Part shown: in pieces, positions 1 through 11,071 of the stretch
Position numbering within the stretch: position 1 is the stretch's first letter
Layout of the letters: every line of letters starts with the position of its first letter
Assembly (NCBI RefSeq): GCF_003945595.2
Contig: NW_024104378.1
Location: forward strand, 434,001 to 498,000
DNA length: 64,000 nucleotides
Source of the DNA: Pipra filicauda
Lineage: Eukaryota; Chordata; Aves; Passeriformes; Pipridae
Reading direction: 5' to 3'
Made by a program: the position numbers and the translations under genes
Notes under the pieces: model-generated
Databases searched by the model: none
What the model was told of the DNA's origin: nothing
What the model saw: only the letters and a program-made list of their open reading frames with translations

Positions 1-376
1 AAGCAGCAGAACTGCCCTCACCTGTCACTCTTTGAGCCAGTACACCCTGTGACCTTGCCAGTGCAGAGCCAACAGGTTTGCAAGCAAAAAATGCCTTATT
101 CCAGCAGCTGGAGGATGAGGAGAGGCCGGTGCCCTCCCTACAGCTGATGATGTGTACAGGGGACGGTGGGGCACAGCCCTCACTGGTTTCTCTGCTCCCC
201 CTGTAGTGGAGCAGGAGGTTCTTTTCCTGGCTGCTGCTGGACTGGGCCTTTTTTTGGCATGATCTGGTTTCAAGAGAGCACTGATACACTGCTGGGGGGG
301 TTCAGCAGGTAGAGAAGTGAACTGTGCCTTGGTGACAAGCAGGAATATCTTCCTCTTTCTTTTCCTCTCCCAACAG

Positions 377-2337
377 GCTCTCGCGACAGGAAGGCGACTG
401 GGAGACTCTCATCCCCCAAACAGGAGCGACAGAGGGGCCAGAACCCAAAACCTTCCCCTGCACAGGCAGACAGGTGAGTGCTGCTTGTTCTCTGGGCTCC
501 CTGTGGGCCAGGCTGGGCTCACACTTTCCCAGGGCAGCTCCAAGGCTCTAGGACTACAGTTCCCAGTTGCCATGGAGCACAGCAGGAGGAAGGACGCGGA
601 GCTCCCTGGGCAGGTGCCAGAGGTGCTCAAGGCTCCGTGCAAAGCTGAGCCATTCCAGCTTGGAGATGAGCCGGAGCCCAGGGGTTTTCTTGAGGTCAGT
701 CCCAGCAAGAGGAGCCAAGTGGGTCAGGTGTGAGCCCCGTCAGTGCCTCGTTTAGCACAGTGTTAATGAGCAAGAGAGTACAACCCCTTCACCTGCTGCT
801 GCCCAGCTCCTTCTGGCACCCGGCTCCAGTGCCTGATTCCCATTTTTCCCAGCCTGGCTCACCTTGCTACTGTGACACATTAAAACGTGTCCCCTGACAG
901 CCCTGACTTTGTGCTTTGCCATCCCCTGAGGTGACAGGTGACAGGTGACCAGCTCACATCCAAATTCCTGGCAGGCCATGCCCACTGCTGTACTGGGAGT
1001 ATCCCATTGCAGGACTGGACATGTGGTTTCAGGGGCTGAAGGTTGTGGAGCACCTGTGGTACACCTGGGGCTCTCTCAGGCCTGTAGCTAGACAATGCTG
1101 CTTTGCATTTCTCCGGTGTCATCTCTCCAAGGATCTCTGGAAGCAAATGCATCCCAGTGTTCCTTGGCTGGCTGCACTTGTGCCATCCCTTCCCTTCCCT
1201 TCTCCCAACTTGGGCCACGAACGAGCCTCAATTTCCATGTCTCAGAGTCTTTCCAAACCAAAACCTCACCCTGCTGCCACAGCCCTGTCCTGCCTCAGGC
1301 CCTCAGGTCCTGTTTTCCAGCGGTGACGGGAACCTCAGCCATTCCAGCCCAGCGCTGGTATCACATCAATGACTCCTGACCCTCTAATCCTGCTGCTCTC
1401 TGAGTTGGCAGTGGCACGTGGTGGGTTTGATGTGCCCTATGCCAATGTGGGGGATAGGAGGGGGTTACAGACACACTTGGTTTCTCCAGGGCACCACAAG
1501 GCCCAGTGGCATCACAGGGAAGGGGCTGTCAGGATTTGGGATTGTGGGGCTGCTCCAGGGCTGCTCACCCCTCTTTGTCTCTCTGCCACTCCCTTGAGCT
1601 GCTCACTGCACCCAAGAGATAGCACAGCCCATGGTGCCGAGTTTATTCTGGGAATCTCCCTGGAACAGCTGATTTTTTTTACTATTTCAGCTAGTTTTTA
1701 ACCCAAGGCCTCTCGTTTTCTCCCACCAGCTCTTGGAGTGATGTGTTAACTGTGACACTTCCTGATAGATTAGTTTAGATCAGAAATTAGGGAGAAACTC
1801 TTCCCTGTGAGGGTGGGGAGGCCCTGGCATAGGTTGCCCAGAGAAGCTGGAACTGCCCCATCCCTGGAAGTGTCCAAGGCCAAGTTGGACAGGGCTTGGA
1901 GGAACCTGGGCTAGTGGAAGGTGTCCTTGCCCATGGCAGGGGGTGGGACTGGATGAAATTTTAGATCCCTTCCCACCCAAGCCATTCCATGATTCCATAT
2001 GGTTTAGTGGTCATGGTGGGATCCAGTTGAAACTTGGACTTGATGATGTCTTTTCCATCCTTAATGATCCCACCAGGGCAGATGTCTTTGAGGTTTTTCC
2101 AGTGCCTCTCACCTACCTCTCCCTTCTCTCTCTCCCAGGAAACGCCAGCTCTCCCCTCAATCCAAGAGCTCCAGCAAAGTCACAAGTGTCCCAGGCAAGG
2201 CATCCGACCCGGGTCCTGCAGGCGTCAAGGGGGGCAAGTCCAGCACCCTGTCACGGCGGGAGGAGCTCCTGAAGCAGCTCAAGGCGGTGGAAGACGCCAT
2301 CGCTCGCAAGCGGGCCAAAATCCCGGGAAAAGTATAG
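377..2337 (+). CDS. ZC3H18: ZC3H18, last two coding exons (5' part outside window)
   Basis: Two coding exons, 377-473 and 2139-2337, join in frame (2+93+2 bases, then one base completing the split codon) and end at TAG 2335-2337. The first encodes SRDRKATGRLSSPKQERQRG and more. The second encodes the conserved tail with LSRREELLKQLKAVEDAIAR followed by KRAKIPGKV. This Ser/Arg/Lys-rich region and terminal helix match vertebrate ZC3H18, a CCCH zinc-finger protein (NHN1). Established knowledge: it bridges the nuclear cap-binding complex to the exosome adaptor NEXT and helps choose between RNA decay and export. The zinc finger and upstream exons lie before base 1; I saw no further ZC3H18 exon in 1-376. 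Acceptors (caacag, ctcccag) and donor (caggtgagtg) are canonical. Recognition of the C-terminus is firm. Confidence 0.95.
1776..2000 (+). mobile_element. CR1 LINE 3' fragment in the last ZC3H18 intron
   Basis: The segment has the usual CR1 3' end: a stretch reading GTTGCCCAGAGAAGCTGG, then the 'CCATCCCTGGAAGTGTCCAA' block and the terminal CCATTCCATGATTCCAT, a variant of the CR1 tail repeat. It is 5'-truncated and non-coding. CR1 is the dominant bird retrotransposon. Confidence 0.9.
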
Positions 2338-2904
2338 TGGGCCATGCCCTGTAGTGACTGTTGATGTTTTTATAAATAGTGGAAAAAGCGGCCACTTTGG
2401 GATTTTGCAGTTCTGTCTTCATTTTGGCCGCGATTCTTTTTAAAAAACCCACACAAAACAAAAAAATTAAGGAAGTTCTGTCAGCCGAGACTCCTGCGAC
2501 GACTCGCTCCGGCTCCGTGAGGGCCAGTGGCTCCGGAGCCGTGTAAATTCTGCACAGAGGACTCCAGCCCCGTGGGATGCTCCCACTTCTCCTCTCTCCC
2601 CTCCCCTCTTTGCTAGCCTCGAGTTGTATTCTCCTAGTTAGCCCTGCTGTGTGTTGAGTGTCTTCAGCAATGCAGTTCTAGTTCCTGTGTGCCGAGAGAG
2701 CCGAAAACTGCTGTGAACTGCTGGCAACACCCCCTCCTCCCCCAGGAACAAATATATATATATTCTTGCCTCAATCCCCTCGGGAATGACCTGTCCTTTC
2801 TTTGGAGCAGCGGATTGGTTCAGTTGATTTCCCAGGAGCCCTGCAGGTGTTGTGGGCATGTCTGTCTAACAGGAGGGTCCTTCTTCCTTTGATTTTTTTT
2901 TCCC

Positions 2905-2949
<45 letters not shown>

Positions 2950-2985
2950 ATCTCCCTGAAATAAAGTATTTTGATAACCAATTTT
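2338..2985 (+). other. ZC3H18: ZC3H18 3' UTR with long T tract and poly(A) signal
   Basis: Untranslated region following the TAG. It contains a nearly pure run of about 35 T at 2910-2944, just before a canonical AATAAA at 2960-2965. Cleavage is expected near 2980. The T run is long enough to vary in length or be misassembled. Confidence 0.75.
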
Positions 2986-3138
2986 TCCTTTTCCTGCTCT
3001 TCTCTGCATCCCATCTCCACCCTCTCCCCTGCCTTGGGAGTCTGTACCCCTCAGTTTGAGGGGGGTTGTAGTTTATTTTTCCAACTCTGCTGCTCCGTGG
3101 AGCTGGAAGAGCAACCCTGTCTCCTGGGGGAGCAGCCA

Positions 3139-3935
3139 GTATGAAACCAATATCCCAGTGGTGTGTTAGTGGGGGGCTCTGCAGCTCGTGCCCTGGCTGG
3201 CATCATCTGGGGGGTGCCTCTTATAAAGCTGCCTCATTTAGGAGTGATGTTTAGGGTCCCTGAACCCCCAATCCCCTGGAATTTCACTACCTTCAATCTT
3301 GTTCCTTGCTCCCAGTGTAAAACCAGTATCCCAGTGGTAGTGGGGGTCATCATCTGGGGGTCCCTCTGACAAACCCCCCTTATTTAGAGGTTGATGTTTG
3401 GGGTCCCTGAACCCCCATTGTGCCTTTCCCCTCCAGCCCTGCTCCTTGCACCAGTATGAAACCAGTATCCACTGCTGGTGTTAGTGGGGGGCCCAGTGTC
3501 TGATATCACCTGGGGGTGTCCCATATAAACCCCCTTCAATTAGGGAACAATCTCTAGGGTCCCTGTCCCAGGCTCCAGCCCTGCTTCTGGCTCCCAGTAT
3601 GAAAGTAGTATCACACTGGTATTATGTTAGTGAGGGGACATCATCTGGGGGTGCCTCTGATAAACCTCCCTCATTTAGGGGTGATGTTTAGGGTTCCTGG
3701 AATTTTCCATCCTCCAGCCCTGCTTATTGCACCCAGTATGAAACCAGTATCCCACTGGTGGTGGTAAGTGGGAGTCTCTGCAGGCAGTGCCACGGATGGG
3801 ATCATCTGAAGGTCCCTCTGATAAATCTCCCTGATTTAAGGAACAATATTTGGGGTCCCTGACTTCCCAGTGCTCTGGAATTTCCCATCCTCCAACCCTG
3901 CTCTTTACACCATGAAACCAGTATCCCACTGGTGC
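3139..3935 (+). repeat. Diverged tandem array, about 140-176 bp units
   Basis: A landmark close to GTATGAAACCAGTATCCCA recurs at about 3139, 3315, 3454, 3597, 3736 and 3911, spacings of 176, 139, 143, 139 and 175. Each unit also carries 'catctggggg', 'ccctcatttagg' and 'gtttagggtccct'. Five to six units fill the space between ZC3H18 and IL17C. No coding frame is kept. Confidence 0.8.
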
Positions 3936-4242
3936 TGTTAGAGGCCACTGGGACATCCTGGAGCAAAAAGCAGGGGGTAATCGCTGCCCTTCAGCCCTTT
4001 CCAGGGTTGCCCAACTTGGGATTTCTGCTCCAGCAGCCCCGGTGATATCACTGCTTGGGTGATGCAAGGGCATGGCCTGGGGGATGCCCATCACCGTGTC
4101 ATCGGGGCAGCCAAGCCTCTGGACACCCTTCCCCATCCTCCCTCCTGAAATCCTGGAGGTGTCAGGCTGTATTCCAGGCTGGCACACGTGGAGTAGAGAA
4201 GGAAGTGCACCGGCCCGCGGGGAGGAGGAAGGAACCTGGAGC

Positions 4243-4288
4243 TGGAGTTTCCAGGTGTGTGCACATCACCTGCCGAGCCCTATAAAAA
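4243..4288 (+). promoter_or_regulatory. IL17C: IL17C core promoter: TATA box and kappaB-like site
   Basis: TATAAAAA lies at 4281-4288, about 130 bases before the proposed IL17C start codon. TGGAGTTTCC at 4243-4252 fits the Rel consensus HGGARNYYCC. NF-kB induction of IL17C in epithelia is established in mammals; its use here is inferred from the motif alone. Confidence 0.5.
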
Positions 4289-4414
4289 GGCGGCGGCAGC
4301 GGCAGCGCTGCCACTCGGCCGCCTCATCCCTGGGGCAGCACTTCCCAAGGGATCCCCCCAGAATTTTGGCGTGTTGCCCCCTAAATTTTGGCGTGTTCCC
4401 TCGACACCTGGCTG

Positions 4415-5759
4415 ATGGTAACGTGGGGTTTGGGGGGGCTGGGAGGTGTGAGCATGGGGCTGCTGGGAGTGTGTGGGCACATACGTGTGTGTGTGTGTGT
4501 GTTACATGTTGTGCAGGGCTCTGTGTGTGCATACACACCTGTACACAGGTGTGTTTATGTGTGTGTGTATGCATAAGGATTCCCAAGCTGGAAGTGTGGG
4601 AATATGAAGGCTGGTGTGTGTAGATACACATGTGCCAATAACAGGCGTGTGCATGTGGACAGGTGCGTGCTGCTGGGTTTGTACTTGGACATATGTATTT
4701 ATGTGTGTTTATATGCATATACTTATGTTTTATGCGTTTGTATGTATATATGTGTATGCTATGTGGGGGAATATAGTGCTCCAAGGGCTGCCCAGAATTA
4801 TGTGCACACCTGTGTTTGTGGCTGCTGGGGAGGGGCATGTGTGTGTCCATGTGCCCACAGAGGGCAGTTTGGATATGTGTGTGTGTGTGTGTGTACGTGT
4901 GCTGGCACACCTGGCCATATGCATGTATGGATATGTGCTGTCAGCTCTGCGTGGGTGTGGAGATGCACCGGGGCTGATACCACTGTGTTTGTGTGTGTGT
5001 GTGTGTGTACATACATGTCTCTCTGTGTCCATACGTATGTGTACATACGTGTGTGTGCATGTACATGTATCTGTGTGTGTGCACATACACGGGTCTACTC
5101 TGTGTGTGCACAGGTGTCTGTCCGTCTGTGTGTGTGCATGTGTCTGTGTCTGTGCACAGCAGGGTAGTGGGCATGTAGATGTGCATATATACATGTATAT
5201 ACATATATACATGCATATTTTTATACATATACATATGTGCTTGTACCTATGTATGTGTGCACACACACTGGCGATAATGTGTGTGTTACACATGTGCTGG
5301 TGTCTTCACACGTGCACACACGTGTGCCTGTGCCAATACTCTGTGTGTGTGTGTGTACACACTATCAATACACATAATTTTATTTATTATCACAAGTTTT
5401 TAATGTATTGTTTATATTTTATAATTTTATTTAATAATATTTTAATATAACAATAGAAGTTATTTTTATTGTGTATAATTTTATTATTTAATATGTATTT
5501 TATATTATTTATTTATATTTAAGTGGTATTTATTGTTTATTTATTATTTCAGATGTGCATGCACACACACACAAACAGAGGTACTTTCTATCTGTGTCTG
5601 TGCCTGTATACAGATGTCTATAGGGGCATGTGTGTGTGTATGTGCAGGTAGTTTCTGCATGTGATTAGCTGTAAACATGTTTGGGTGCACATGCATGTTT
5701 GCACACATGTTACTCCTGTAAGGGTTGGAGTGTGCCATATGTGTGTGCTGGCTCTGTGA

Positions 5760-5811
<52 letters not shown>

Positions 5812-7469
5812 GCGTGTGTGTGTATGTATGTATACACATACGTATGTGTATATACACATACATATGTGTATATGTATGTATATGTGTGTGTGTGTACATA
5901 TGTGTATGTGTATATGTACGTATATATATGTGTGTGTACATATATATACACACGAGTATTCTCTGTGTGTGTGTATATGTGTACATATACATGTGGTTGT
6001 TGTGTATTTATAGCTCAGGGTACGTGTGTGTGTGTGTACGTGCCTATATCACATATGTGCTACAGCTTTAGGGTTGGGGGTATGTATAGGTGAGTGCTGG
6101 CCCTCTGTGTGTGTGTGTGTGTGTGTGTGTATTCTGTATTCTGTGTGTATATAAGTGTATATATGTATATATATATAGGTAGTTGCTGTGTATGTATAGT
6201 TGTGGATATATGTTGATTTTGTGTGTGTGTGTGTACATCTGTCTTGCACACACATATGCCACTGTTTTAGGGGTGTAGGGGTGTATACATCTGTTCTAGC
6301 CCTCTTTGTGTACATATATATATATATTTTTATACAAATATTCCCTGTGTGTCTATATATGTACAGGTAGTCACTGTGTATGTATGGGGGGGAGGTATTG
6401 ATATTGTGTGTATACATGTATCACATATGTGCACTATATTTTTAGGGGTGGGGATATATAGAGAGAGACATAGCTACACAGATATGTAGATATAGAAATA
6501 TATAGATAGATACAGATATTGAAATATAGAGATAGATAAATAGATAGATATACAGAAATACAGATATATATAGATACACACACACATGTGCTCATGCTCT
6601 GGGTGCTGGTGCACATGTGGGTGCAGGCTCACATTTTGGGGAGTCTGTGCTGGAGCTCTGTGTGCCGAAACCCCCCATGTCTGGGGGTGGTGCCAGCTCA
6701 CCCCTGAGCCCTCTGGGGGTGTGTGGGGAGCTATTGCTGTGTCCCCTGACCCGCTGTCTCCCGCAGGGCTGGCTGGGTGCCCTGGCACTGCTGGGCGTGC
6801 TGGTGCTGTGCCGGGGGCTGCGGCGCCCTGGGGGTCCCCCGCACTCCCACCCCGTGCTGTGCTACAGCGGCGCCGAGCTGGGGGACGAGGCCCCCGCGCA
6901 GCTCCTGGGGCGCAGCCTGCGCTGGGACCGCTACGTGCCCGTGCAGCTGGTGCCACAGCTGGAGCAGCTGGAGAGCACCAGGCACCGGCGGCACCGGCGG
7001 CACCGCCCGCACGGCTGCCCCGCGCTGCAGAGCCGTGCCAGCCTCCGCAGCGAACCCAACGAGCGCTCCATCTCCCCGTGGCGCTACCGGTGAGTGCGCG
7101 ACACCCCACCGGGACCCCAACCCCCACGTCCGCCCTTCCCAGTGCACCCCGGTTGGCTGATCCCAGCCGGGGTGACCCAGGGGGCACAGGGAAGGGTCTC
7201 ACCGAGCGTGTCCCCGCAGCATCGACGAGGACGAGAACCGGTACCCGCGCAAGTTGGCCTTCGCCGAGTGCCTGTGCAGCGGCTGCGTGGATGTCAAGAC
7301 CGGCCGGGAGACGACGTCGCTCAACTCAGTGACCATCTACCAGACCATGATGGTGCTGCGGCGCAAGCCCTGCCCACACCCCACCGGGCTGGGCCTCGTC
7401 ACCTTCGAGGTGGATTATATCAAGGTGCCCGTGGGCTGCACCTGCGTCCTGCCCCGCACCAGGCGCTGA
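4415..7469 (+). CDS. IL17C: Interleukin-17C, three coding exons, 191 aa
   Basis: Exons 2 (6767-7089) and 3 (7220-7469, TGA 7467-7469) encode an IL-17 family cytokine. Diagnostic are the SISPWRYR block split by the last intron, then [19 protein letters not shown], and the end [11 protein letters not shown]. The C-x-C and later cysteines form the family's cystine-knot core. Exon 2 opens with a hydrophobic stretch ([15 protein letters not shown]) that needs only a methionine to be a signal peptide. The proposed first coding exon is a lone ATG at 4415-4417 directly before a gtaacg donor, just downstream of a TATA box, phase 0. Length matches mammalian IL-17C (197 aa). The protein is secreted and in mammals signals through IL-17RA/RE on epithelial cells. 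A basic stretch [12 protein letters not shown] in exon 2 comes from a 9-bp repeat. Exon 1 is the least certain part. Confidence 0.9.
4483..6580 (+). repeat. IL17C intron 1: microsatellite field (TG, TA, GATA) with AT-rich core
   Basis: Almost the whole intron is simple sequence. Pure and interrupted TG/CA runs occur from 4483 to about 5360 and from 5630 to 6430. There is a block of roughly 90 percent A+T at 5365-5545, a (TA) run of over 20 repeats at 5764-5806, and degenerate GATA repeats at 6460-6580. All long frames here read only C/V/H/Y/T repeats and are not genes. Confidence 0.95.
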
Positions 7470-7585
7470 CCCTCCCCTGCTCCCGTGGAGCCCCCGTAGT
7501 GTGACCGTGTCACCGCATCCCCCTCACCCGTGCTTGTTTTAGAGCACCCACCCACAGCCAGGGCATCCTCCCAGCCCCTCACCTC

Positions 7586-7815
7586 ATTATTTATGAGTTA
7601 TTTATAAGCCTTGCAGCCATGGGGCTTTTTTTACCCCGTATTTATTGCTGACTCCCCTGGCTGCAGCTGTGACTCCGGGTCCAGCATCGCCCCACAGTGC
7701 TCGAGACCCCCCGGTCAGACCTTGCGAGCGCTGCCCGGGCACTCGCTGGTTATTTATTCCCCCTAAAAGCTATTTATTGTCTCCTCTCTACGTGCTATTT
7801 AATCCTGCAAATAAA
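7586..7815 (+). promoter_or_regulatory. IL17C: IL17C 3' UTR: AU-rich elements and poly(A) signal
   Basis: Several ATTTA/TTATTTAT cores occur near 7588, 7599, 7640, 7752, 7772 and 7796, followed by AATAAA at 7810-7815. Clustered AU-rich elements are the usual decay signal of short-lived cytokine mRNAs, so rapid turnover is inferred. Confidence 0.75.
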
Positions 7816-7829
7816 AGCTGACCTTCCCC

Positions 7830-8580
7830 AAAACGGTCCTTGATCTGTTCCCAGTCAGGGCAATGAAATGTTGGGAAGTGGGGGCACATCCATGGGTGTC
7901 CCATGGGGCAAGGTAAGGCTGCGGGACATCCCTTAGCCCCAGCATGGTGGGCAAAGCACCAGTGCACCCAGTGCAGCAGAGCTGGGTGAACTGGGAGGTT
8001 GATGGAATGGGCAGCAGAGCACGGGGGTGCTGCCCACCCCCAGCACCCCAACACCCACACCTTCCCCGTCCCATGGGCCTGGTGCCACCTGCCAGGGTCA
8101 CCCCACCTGTCCTGCCAGCACCTGGGCGAGCTCTGGGGTGGCTGTGCCCCCCCCAAAAATTGTTTGTGTGGGGAAGGGGTCTGGAGCAGCTGCTGATGCC
8201 CAACAGAGTCAAGGTTTGGCACCCACATCACACCCAGGCATCTTCCAGCACCCACAAGTGGAACTGGGGAAGGGAAATGACCCCACATTCCCTGCTGGGA
8301 CATCATCCCAGGTTTTGGGGGCTCCTCTGGGACACTCTGTGCAGCTCTAGCACAGGGCTCCTCCAGTTTCACTCCACTGTTGGGTCCTTAAGGATTTTGG
8401 GAGGGGACTCTCCAATGGCCACACTCTGTGCACACCCACCCTGGGTTTGCCCATAATCACACCGTTTGGCCTCAAAACATCCCCCCAGTCCAGCCCCAGC
8501 CTCCCCAGATCAGGAGACTCTCCCTGGGAGCAGGAGGCTCCTCCCCGGAGTGGGAAGCAGGGGCAGCCAGTGCCTTTCCC
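7830..8580. other. Spacer between convergent IL17C and CYBA
   Basis: GC-rich unique sequence between the poly(A) signals of IL17C (7810) and CYBA (8585). I see no conserved frame, RNA gene or repeat. Confidence 0.6.
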
Positions 8581-8584
8581 ACTT

Positions 8585-9226
8585 TTTATTGCAACAGCAA
8601 CTGCGGAAGTGACAAAAAACAGGGAGAGCTGGTGATGAGAGCAGAGCTACCTGACCTCCCTTGGGGCTGGGGGTCCCTGAGAGCTGGTGTTCCCCCCGGG
8701 AACTGGGAGTTGCTTGGAGAGCTGGGACACTCTCAGGGAGCTGAGCATGTCCAGGGCTTTGGGGATCCTCAGAAGCTGGAAAGCCCTGAGGGGCTGCAGA
8801 CCCCACAAGAAGCTGAGCATCCCCAGGAATTTGGGGATCTCCAGGAGCCCCTGGGAGCTGGAGACTCCACAGGGAGCATCGCATGGCTGGGAATTCGAGG
8901 AGCCCTGGGAGCTGAATAGAGTCCTGAGAAGCTCAGCATTCCCAGGGATTTGGAGATCTCCAGAAGCTGGGGAGCCCCTGAGGGCTGGAGACCCCACAGG
9001 GAACTAAGCACCCCTGAGGATTTGGGAATGCTTTGGAGAGCTGGGGAGCCCAGGGAGAACTGATGATCCTCAGGGATCTGAGCATCGCCAGGAGCTGGGG
9101 ATAAGCTGAGCAGCACCAGGGCCTTGGGGACCTCCTGGAGCTGGGCCCCCATTTCCCACAGTGAATCTGGGAAGCAGCTGGGAAGCAGGAGCAGGAGCAG
9201 CAGAGCAGGGCAGGCAGGTCCCCCCG
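8585..9226 (-). other. CYBA: CYBA 3' UTR with poly(A) signal and minisatellite
   Basis: TTTATT at 8585-8590 is AATAAA on the minus strand. Between it and the stop codon, 8640-9130 holds diverged repeats. The landmark 'aagctgagcatccccagg' starts near 8739, 8811, 8930 and 9002 (spacings 72, 119, 72) and is accompanied by 'ggatctccagaagctgggga' and 'ctggagaccccacagggaa'. The CYBA transcript would carry this array. Confidence 0.65.
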
Positions 9227-11071
9227 TTACTCAGCCTCCACAGGGATGGGGTTCACCTGCCCCCCCACCTCTGCCGGCTGCTTCTTGCGGGCGTCGGCGG
9301 GGGGCCGGGGCGGGGGGTTGCTGGGGGGCTGCTTGAAGGTGCCCCCCATTTGCGGCCGCTCCCGGGGCTTCTGCTCAATGGGTCTCCACTCCTCCCCACG
9401 CACTGCGGCCTGTGAAGCCATGGGGGTGTCAGGGGGGGGGTCTCATCCTCCTCCCAGTCCCCCCAAAAGACTCCCCCAAACCCTCCCTGCACTCACCAGC
9501 AGGTAGATGCCACTGGCAATGCCCAGGCAGACGGTGCCCAGGATGGTGGAGAGGAGGAAACCGGCGGGGACAGCCAGGCTGGAGGAGAGATTCAGGGTTC
9601 AGGGACGTGTCGGGGGGGCTGGACCCCATCCCTGAGCCCATATCCCACTTACGCAGCGTGAAGGATGGCTCGGATGTAGTAATTCCTGGTCAGGGGCCCA
9701 AACAGCTTCACCACAGCTGTCATGTACTTCTGGCCACTGCAGAGCAACACTGGGGGGTCAGAGGAGGTATCCCCATCCAGGGACCCCCATTTCCATGCTG
9801 TCCTGCATGGAACACCCCAAGGAACCCCCCCTGTGGGATCCAGCTCTGCTCCCACCCCACCACTCCCAGTCCTGGTGTCACATCCCTTTGTTTGGGGGGT
9901 ACCAGAACCCCAAACCCAGGGGTGAGGGAGGGGGACCCACCACTTACCACCTCTCCATGGTGGAGCCCTTTTTCCTCTTGCTCCTGGGATACTCGAGCAG
10001 GCAGACCAGGACGCCTGCCGCACTGCCATGGGGTCAAGGAAAGGGGGGATCGCAGTGGGAATAGTCCCAAGGCACAACCTTCACCCCAAGAAGGGGCTGT
10101 TTGGGGCAGGAAAAGCACGATCTGGGACCAGAGTGGGGAGGAGGAGGATGTGATTCCCCCCGTTTGTGCTTCCCACCCCCATCAGGACAGGGTTTTCCTG
10201 CCGCCCAGCCCCGGGAATGCTCTCGGGAAGGATACATGGAGTACGCAGCGAAGTACCAGCCCTTGAACTGCCCCGCCACGGCCACGATCCCGCCCGTCAC
10301 CAGGACTGAGGAGACAGCGCGGGATGGAGGGGTCCGGCCCATGACACGACCCCCAGGGCAGGATACGGACCCCTAGCCCGGGATACAACCCCCCAGCCCG
10401 GGATACAAACACTCAAACCCAGGATACAGACCCCCAAACTCAGGATACAAATGCCCAACATAAAATACCCCAAGCCTGGGACATGGGGATCCCTGAGGAC
10501 CTGACGTAGGATTCCTTGGACTGAGGGAAGGAAAATGGGTGTCTCCATGGCCCCAGGGGGCTTTGACAAGTGGGGTGCCAGGCAGATGTTGTGTGCGAGA
10601 CCCACGGGATTCAGGCAACTGGGGAGCTCCAGGCTTTGGGGACTTTGCGGGGAGGTTTTTGGCCCCGTAGCCGGCGGAAGAGAGGAGAGCGGAGGAGGAG
10701 AGGAGCGAGAGAGGGCAGAGGAGGAAGAGAAAAGGAGGAAGCGGAGTTTTCAGCCCTGCGCATCCCCCGCTGGGACGGGACTTCCCGGCCGTTCCGGCGC
10801 CTCCCGCCTGCACCCCCGGCAGCCCCCAACGCTTGGTCGGCGGGACCAGGACCCTCCCATCCCTCGAGGCCGTGTCTGGGGAGGCCTCGGGGCTCAGTAC
10901 CCCCGGGGCTCAGCACTCCAAGCCCGCCGGGGTCTCACTCCCTCCAGCTCCCGGGTCCCCATCCCCCGGCCGGCCCCGGTACTCCCGGCCCCTCTCGGCC
11001 CCGCGCAACTCACTGAGCCCGGCGGCGAGTGCCTGCTCGTTCGCCCACATGGCCCACTCGATCTGCCCCAT
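9227..11071 (-). CDS. CYBA: Cytochrome b-245 light chain (p22phox), 6 exons, 183 aa
   Basis: Exons on the minus strand: 11014-11071, 10236-10305, 9948-10022, 9653-9736, 9497-9578, 9227-9409. They splice in frame to 183 aa (human 195). The N-terminus [19 protein letters not shown] and the core [20 protein letters not shown] are diagnostic. The hydrophobic stretches around [19 protein letters not shown] and [13 protein letters not shown] are its membrane segments. The tail carries the proline-rich [17 protein letters not shown], which in mammals binds the tandem SH3 domains of p47phox. p22phox stabilises NOX1-4 and forms flavocytochrome b558, the superoxide source of phagocytes. At the exon 3/4 junction the split codon reads Cys (MERCGQKY) where human has Trp. 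Family assignment is secure; splice sites are canonical. Confidence 0.96.
10335..10470 (+). repeat. About 21-bp minisatellite in CYBA intron 1
   Basis: Units of the form 'cccgggatacaaccccccag' repeat about six times with variation (ggatacggacccc, ggatacaaacact, ggatacagaccccc, ggatacaaatgccc), ending in unique sequence near 10470. Confidence 0.75.
10668..10748 (+). repeat. Polypurine tract in CYBA intron 1
   Basis: A run of about 80 bases is nearly all G and A (gagaggagagcggaggagga and similar). Such tracts can form triplex DNA in vitro; a function here is not shown. Confidence 0.7.

Noticed and set aside
1..376. Earlier ZC3H18 exon
   Set aside because: No frame with flanking splice sites resembling ZC3H18 was found; treated as intron.
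4614..6093. Many overlapping open frames rich in Cys, Val, His and Tyr
   Set aside because: They are translations of TG/CA/TA repeats in IL17C intron 1.
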